Part shown: piece after piece, positions 60,701-64,000 of the stretch | Position numbering within the stretch: position 1 is the stretch's first letter | Layout of the letters: the number at the start of each line of letters is the position of its first letter | From: Mesostigma viride | Taxonomy: Eukaryota; Streptophyta; Mesostigmatophyceae; Mesostigmatales; Mesostigmataceae | Direction of reading: 5' to 3' | Assembly: GCA_009746045.1 (NCBI GenBank) | Contig: RPFO01001598.1 | Span: 351,001-415,000 of the forward strand | DNA length: 64,000 bases | Translations under genes and position numbers: made by a program | Notes under the pieces: generated by a model | Databases searched by the model: none | What the model was told of the DNA's origin: nothing | The model's input: the letters and a program-made list of their open reading frames with translations, nothing else

Positions 60701-63700
60701 TGCCACGAAAGGAAGGGCACACCAACCATCCATCAAGCCTTTTCGAGCACACAATAGATGTCAGCAACACTAAACAAAGTTGCTGCCACAATACCCAGAA
60801 ATAGTTGCAGCACTACCAACCCTAAGTACTGCCTACCTGCGACCATCCGCACACATCTCCACAGCACCACGGTGAACCCACATCCGCATTTACCCACCCA
60901 GTGAGGCGCCAAAGCCCCCAGGCATACTCCCCTCTCTCCCCCTCCTCTTCCCCACTTTCTCTTCTCCTCCTCCCCCCTCCCCCTCCTCCACTCCTCCTCC
61001 CCCCCTCCTCCCCCCCTTCTCCTCCCCTCCTCCTTCCCCCCTCCTCCTCCCTTCCTCCTCCTTCCCCCCTCTCCTCCCCCCCTCCTCCCCCCCTCCTTCT
61101 ACCCCCCTCCTCCTTCCCCCCCTCGTTCTCACCCCCTCCTCTCCCCATCCTCACCGGCTTGGGCGTGGACCCCATCGGCCGTGCGCGCCGAAACTTGGCA
61201 TGATACACCGTGCCAAAGCCGCCCTTGCCAAGGATGCGCGCCTCGTGGAACCCGCGGGTGGCCCTCGCCAGCTCCTCGTACGAGAAGTACCGCCACTTGC
61301 CGTCACCCACGTCCGCCAGCACCGGGTGCAGACCCCCCGGAGATAAGGGGGGCGCCCCCTCATCACTGAAGCTCTTCCGGTGGCCGCCCTCCCCGGCGCT
61401 GCCCTCTTGCGCACCGCCCAGCTCAGGTGGGGCGGCGTCAGGGGTTGCCGGCCGCATCTGGGGGCTGGCCTCCCAGGGGCTCGCGAGACCCCCCTCGCGC
61501 TTGGCCCGGTCAGCCCCCCCGGCCCCCGCGACCGGGGTCACGTTTTGCAGCATGTTGCGGAAGTGCATGGGATCGGGCGTGAGGCTCCGCCGCAGGCACG
61601 GCGGGGTGAGCACCTGGAACGAGGGGCTGGCCACTTCGCTCAACCCCCCCGCGTCCTCCTCCCGCACCCCGTAGTAATCCTCCTGGCCGCCCCCGCCGTC
61701 GTCGTCCAGGCGCCCGGGGGACATGGCGAATCGCGACATGCCACCCGCGGACACAAAGGGCGGGGGCGGGGTGGTGGCGGCCGCGGGCCCGCCCCCCCGG
61801 CCCCGGGACCCTGACAGGGACACGGACGGGCTCATGCTACTGGGCCGCGGGGAGATGACGGGCATGGGGAGGGGGGAGGGAGGGGGGGAGGCGTCAACGG
61901 CACCCACTGTCCCGCTGCGGGCCGTGTGGTCGGAGGCAACCTCGTACATGCGGCTGCTCAGCGTGTCTGCTCATGTAGAGGTGATATGTGGGGGATGCAG
62001 TAAGGGAGGGCGGGGGGATGGGGAGGACGGCATGGCCATAGTGAGGTTGGGGAATACATTTTATAACAAGAATATAGTTAGGAGGGGAGGAGGGAGAGGG
62101 GGGAGGACGGCATGGCCAAGAGGGCGTGCGTGTGAGGATGAGGGGAGAGGGAGAGGGAGAGGCAGACAGCTTTGGTGACCAGCGCATAGAAGTAAGATGG
62201 GAGGGTACCAAATGGGAGGGGGGCATAAGGGCAAGGCTGGGGGCATGGCTGGGAGCAGCGGACAATAGAGACGTAGGCGAGCAAACGTGTCGAGCAGGGC
62301 GAACGGGGAAGGGGTCTGAGTGGGAACGAGCATGGACATGTTACCAGAAATAGGCGCCCATGAATAGGCAGCGAACGGGGAAGGGGTCTGCGTGGGACTG
62401 AGCATGGACATTTTACCATAAATAGGCGCCGATGAATAGGCAGCGAACGGGGAAGGGGTCTGAGTGGGACTGAGCATGGACATGTTACCAGAAATAGGCG
62501 CCCATGAATAGGCAGCGAACGGGGAAGGGGTCTGCGTGGGACTGAGCATGGACATTTTACCATAAATAGGCGCCGATGAATAGGCAGCAAACGGGGAAGG
62601 GGTCTGAGTGGGACTGGGCATGGACATGTTACCAGAAATAGGCGCCCATGAATAGGCAGCGACCGCTTGTTAGAGACTCGTCAAAGGCTAAGCCCGAGTT
62701 GTACTCACCAAAATTCCGAAAAAAAAAAAAAGTGCAGGAAAAGCAGCTTTGAGCGGCGCCAACCTCTTAGTGATTGCTAACAAAGAACGGGCTTAGGCCT
62801 TGGTGTGCTTGGTAATTAACGTGACGTAAGGCCTGCTTATGCTTGCGATCGCAGGGTGGCGTACCTTGCCCCACGTCCGGCATGGCGGGCACAGCGTACT
62901 GGTTGGGCCGTTTGTCCGCCTGGCGCCTCTTCTGCGCCGCGTGGAGCCGCCAAACGTACAGTGACAAGAGGAGCGCGACCGCACCCCCTGAGGAGGCGGC
63001 GGCGATGCCAATTGTCTTGCCCAGGTTGCTGCTGCCGCCCGCGCGGGTGGTGGGTGGTGAGCTGGGGGCGCTGGGGGCGCGTGGTGGCGGCGACCGTGCT
63101 GGGGGGGGGACTGCACAGGATTCGCAGAGGGGTACCAAGGATCGTAAAGAGAGGTCCATGTGGGAGCCATGAGTGGTCGTGGAGGAAGCTAAATAAGGAA
63201 AGTCATCTGTGGAAACAAAGAGAGGTGACGGAAGAACTAGCGAGGCGTTTTTCGCCAGGGACATAGCCACTTCAGGACAGTGGTCGCTGTCTGATGGCAT
63301 GGAGACTGGCTGCTGCCGGCAAAGCTCGTGCTTTTCTGCGCTAATCAATGACATTTTGCGTTAAGTAATGACTTTTTTCCCGTGACAAGGAAATGGGGAA
63401 GGGGGGAGAAATTAAGAATGTTTTGGGAATGCCCCGCGCCACACACACAAAAATTCCTACAAGCCCTATCGCTGTCTCTTCAAGTGGGTCCAGTAAGTGC
63501 CAAGGCAGCGACACAATAACCATCTTCAGGCGATGTTGATCGCTCATGGGTGACCTTGACCTTAATCAAGTCGTCTCGTGGTCTGATTGGAGAATCGGGC
63601 GACCCCAGTGGCATGCAACGAGACACGGGCTGCTGGTGCTGGTGGTGGTGGTGGCGGTGGTGGTGGCCGCGGCGGCGGCGGAGGCATGCAATGAGACACG

Positions 63701-64000
63701 CGCGCGACGTTAGTGGCTTGCAACGAGAAGTAAACACACACACAGAGACACACACAGGGGGCCATTGCTCCCGCAGGGCACAATGGCTCACATGGGGGGG
63801 CGGCGGAGGACACCGAGGACACAGACCCCAGCGCCGGCGCCAGCCGTTCTTGTAGGCTTTGCTGGTATGTCTCTGCGTCCGCCAGTCGCCGCACGGCCTC
63901 GCTCACGCGGGTTGCGCTCACGTCGACGACCGTGAAGATGATGATGGTGCTGCCACTTGTCACGCTCAAGAGGACCACCTGGCCATGCCCGCGGAGTTGA
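54800..64000 (-). CDS. Receptor-like kinase with C-terminal RING finger (5' end beyond right edge)
   Basis: Exons: >64000-63792, 63110-62865, 61966-61155, 60175-59845, 58694-58555, 57569-57490, 56174-56027, 55510-54800; all GT-AG and in phase, about 890 residues in the window. Order: ectodomain end ([23 protein letters not shown]-like), Pro-rich stalk, one membrane span ([20 protein letters not shown]), a ~240-residue Ser/Pro-rich juxtamembrane part, then an RLK/Pelle kinase. Kinase residues all present: P-loop GKGGFGTV, Lys in AAVKKL, alpha[56 protein letters not shown] ~50-residue insert separates P-loop and Lys. After a GEGSTRK-repeat linker comes a C3HC4 [23 protein letters not shown], ending FITL. 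Likely a membrane Ser/Thr kinase with built-in E3 ligase activity (inference). Confidence 0.9.
55030..55125 (-). repeat. In-frame 21-bp coding repeat in the kinase-RING linker
   Basis: Four units encode [14 protein letters not shown] between the kinase and the RING. The length keeps frame; it is basic and Ser/Thr-rich. Confidence 0.88.
57100..57335. repeat. ~28-bp minisatellite in kinase intron, about 7 copies
   Basis: Units of AACCAGGCTACAAGGACCTA + ACCACTAT in the intron between exons 57569-57490 and 56174-56027. Confidence 0.9.
58130..58260. repeat. ~30-bp repeat in kinase intron, 4 copies
   Basis: Units of CATCGCAACCAACGCTTATA + CTTTACACAC in the intron between exons 58694-58555 and 57569-57490. 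Confidence 0.85.
59460..59838. repeat. 13-bp minisatellite (CTCCCCCACTCCT), about 28 copies, abutting a donor site
   Basis: The kinase exon ends at 59845 with CAG|GTACGAGG. The G-rich array (gene strand GGGGGAGAGGAGT) begins within ten bases of that donor. Occasional 12-bp units occur at 59690 and near 59720. Confidence 0.93.
60936..61145. repeat. Pyrimidine-rich low-complexity tract next to the P-loop exon donor
   Basis: CTCCTCC/CCCCCTCCTCC on the plus strand (GGAGGAGG on the gene strand), starting just after the donor CCG|GTGAGG at 61154. Confidence 0.9.
62290..62660. repeat. ~70-bp tandem repeat with alternating A/B units (5 copies)
   Basis: Units of AGCGAACGGGGAAGGGGTCTG...AATAGGCGCC.ATGAATAGGC alternate between a form with GAGTGGG/GTTACCAGAA/GCCCATG and one with GCGTGGG/TTTACCATAA/GCCGATG (A-B-A-B-A). 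It lies in the intron between exons 62865 and 61966 of the kinase gene. Confidence 0.88.

Overview
The window is nuclear DNA from a photosynthetic eukaryote of the green lineage, most likely an intron-rich green alga. The species cannot be named from the sequence alone. Supporting evidence: a plastid-type YbaB/EbfC protein with a transit-peptide-like leader, a plant-type GP210 nucleoporin, a plant RLK/Pelle-type receptor kinase, GT-AG introns, strongly GC-rich coding exons, and dense micro- and minisatellites and retroelements between and inside genes.

Five genes can be assembled exon by exon with consistent splice phases. (1) GP210 nucleoporin, minus strand, 13515 to 41, eleven exons, C-terminal part beyond the left edge. 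(2) A two-exon plastid YbaB/EbfC protein, plus strand, 20789-21481. (3) A very large FUSC-type membrane protein, minus strand, about 43094 to 33018 plus unresolved N-terminal exon(s), with one GC-AG intron. (4) A nine-exon WD40 protein, plus strand, 44336-50053, with a 29-nt microexon; it appears to be head-to-head with the FUSC gene. (5) A receptor-like kinase with a C-terminal RING finger, minus strand, running from beyond 64000 to 54800.

The stretches between genes (about 13.8-20.0, 22.0-31.7 and 50.7-53.6 kb) are transposon nests. LINE copies with endonuclease and reverse transcriptase remnants share a 3' end made of GTGCTACAT, a CTCC(AAC)GGAG hairpin and an A/T-rich tail. A second family carries only a LINE ORF1-like gene yet ends in the same hairpin plus a TTAA tail. 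Several insertions show exact target-site duplications: 10 bp for one LINE, 13 bp for a truncated ORF1-only copy, 9 bp for a full-length one, 8 bp for an hAT element, and a triplicated 10-bp site around two LINE ends. There is also a piggyBac-like TTAA element of about 2.3 kb and a TA-flanked MITE family.

A pattern crossing gene boundaries is that many tandem repeats begin at exon/intron borders and carry copies of the splice site. Examples are the 34-bp array of about 39 units at 39768-41095 (every unit with a GAG|GTAAG-type donor), a 104-bp array at 36970-37310 that repeats an acceptor plus the start of its exon, and 47-bp and 28-bp donor duplications in GP210. No CRISPR, rRNA, complete tRNA, prokaryotic operon or viral genome was found.
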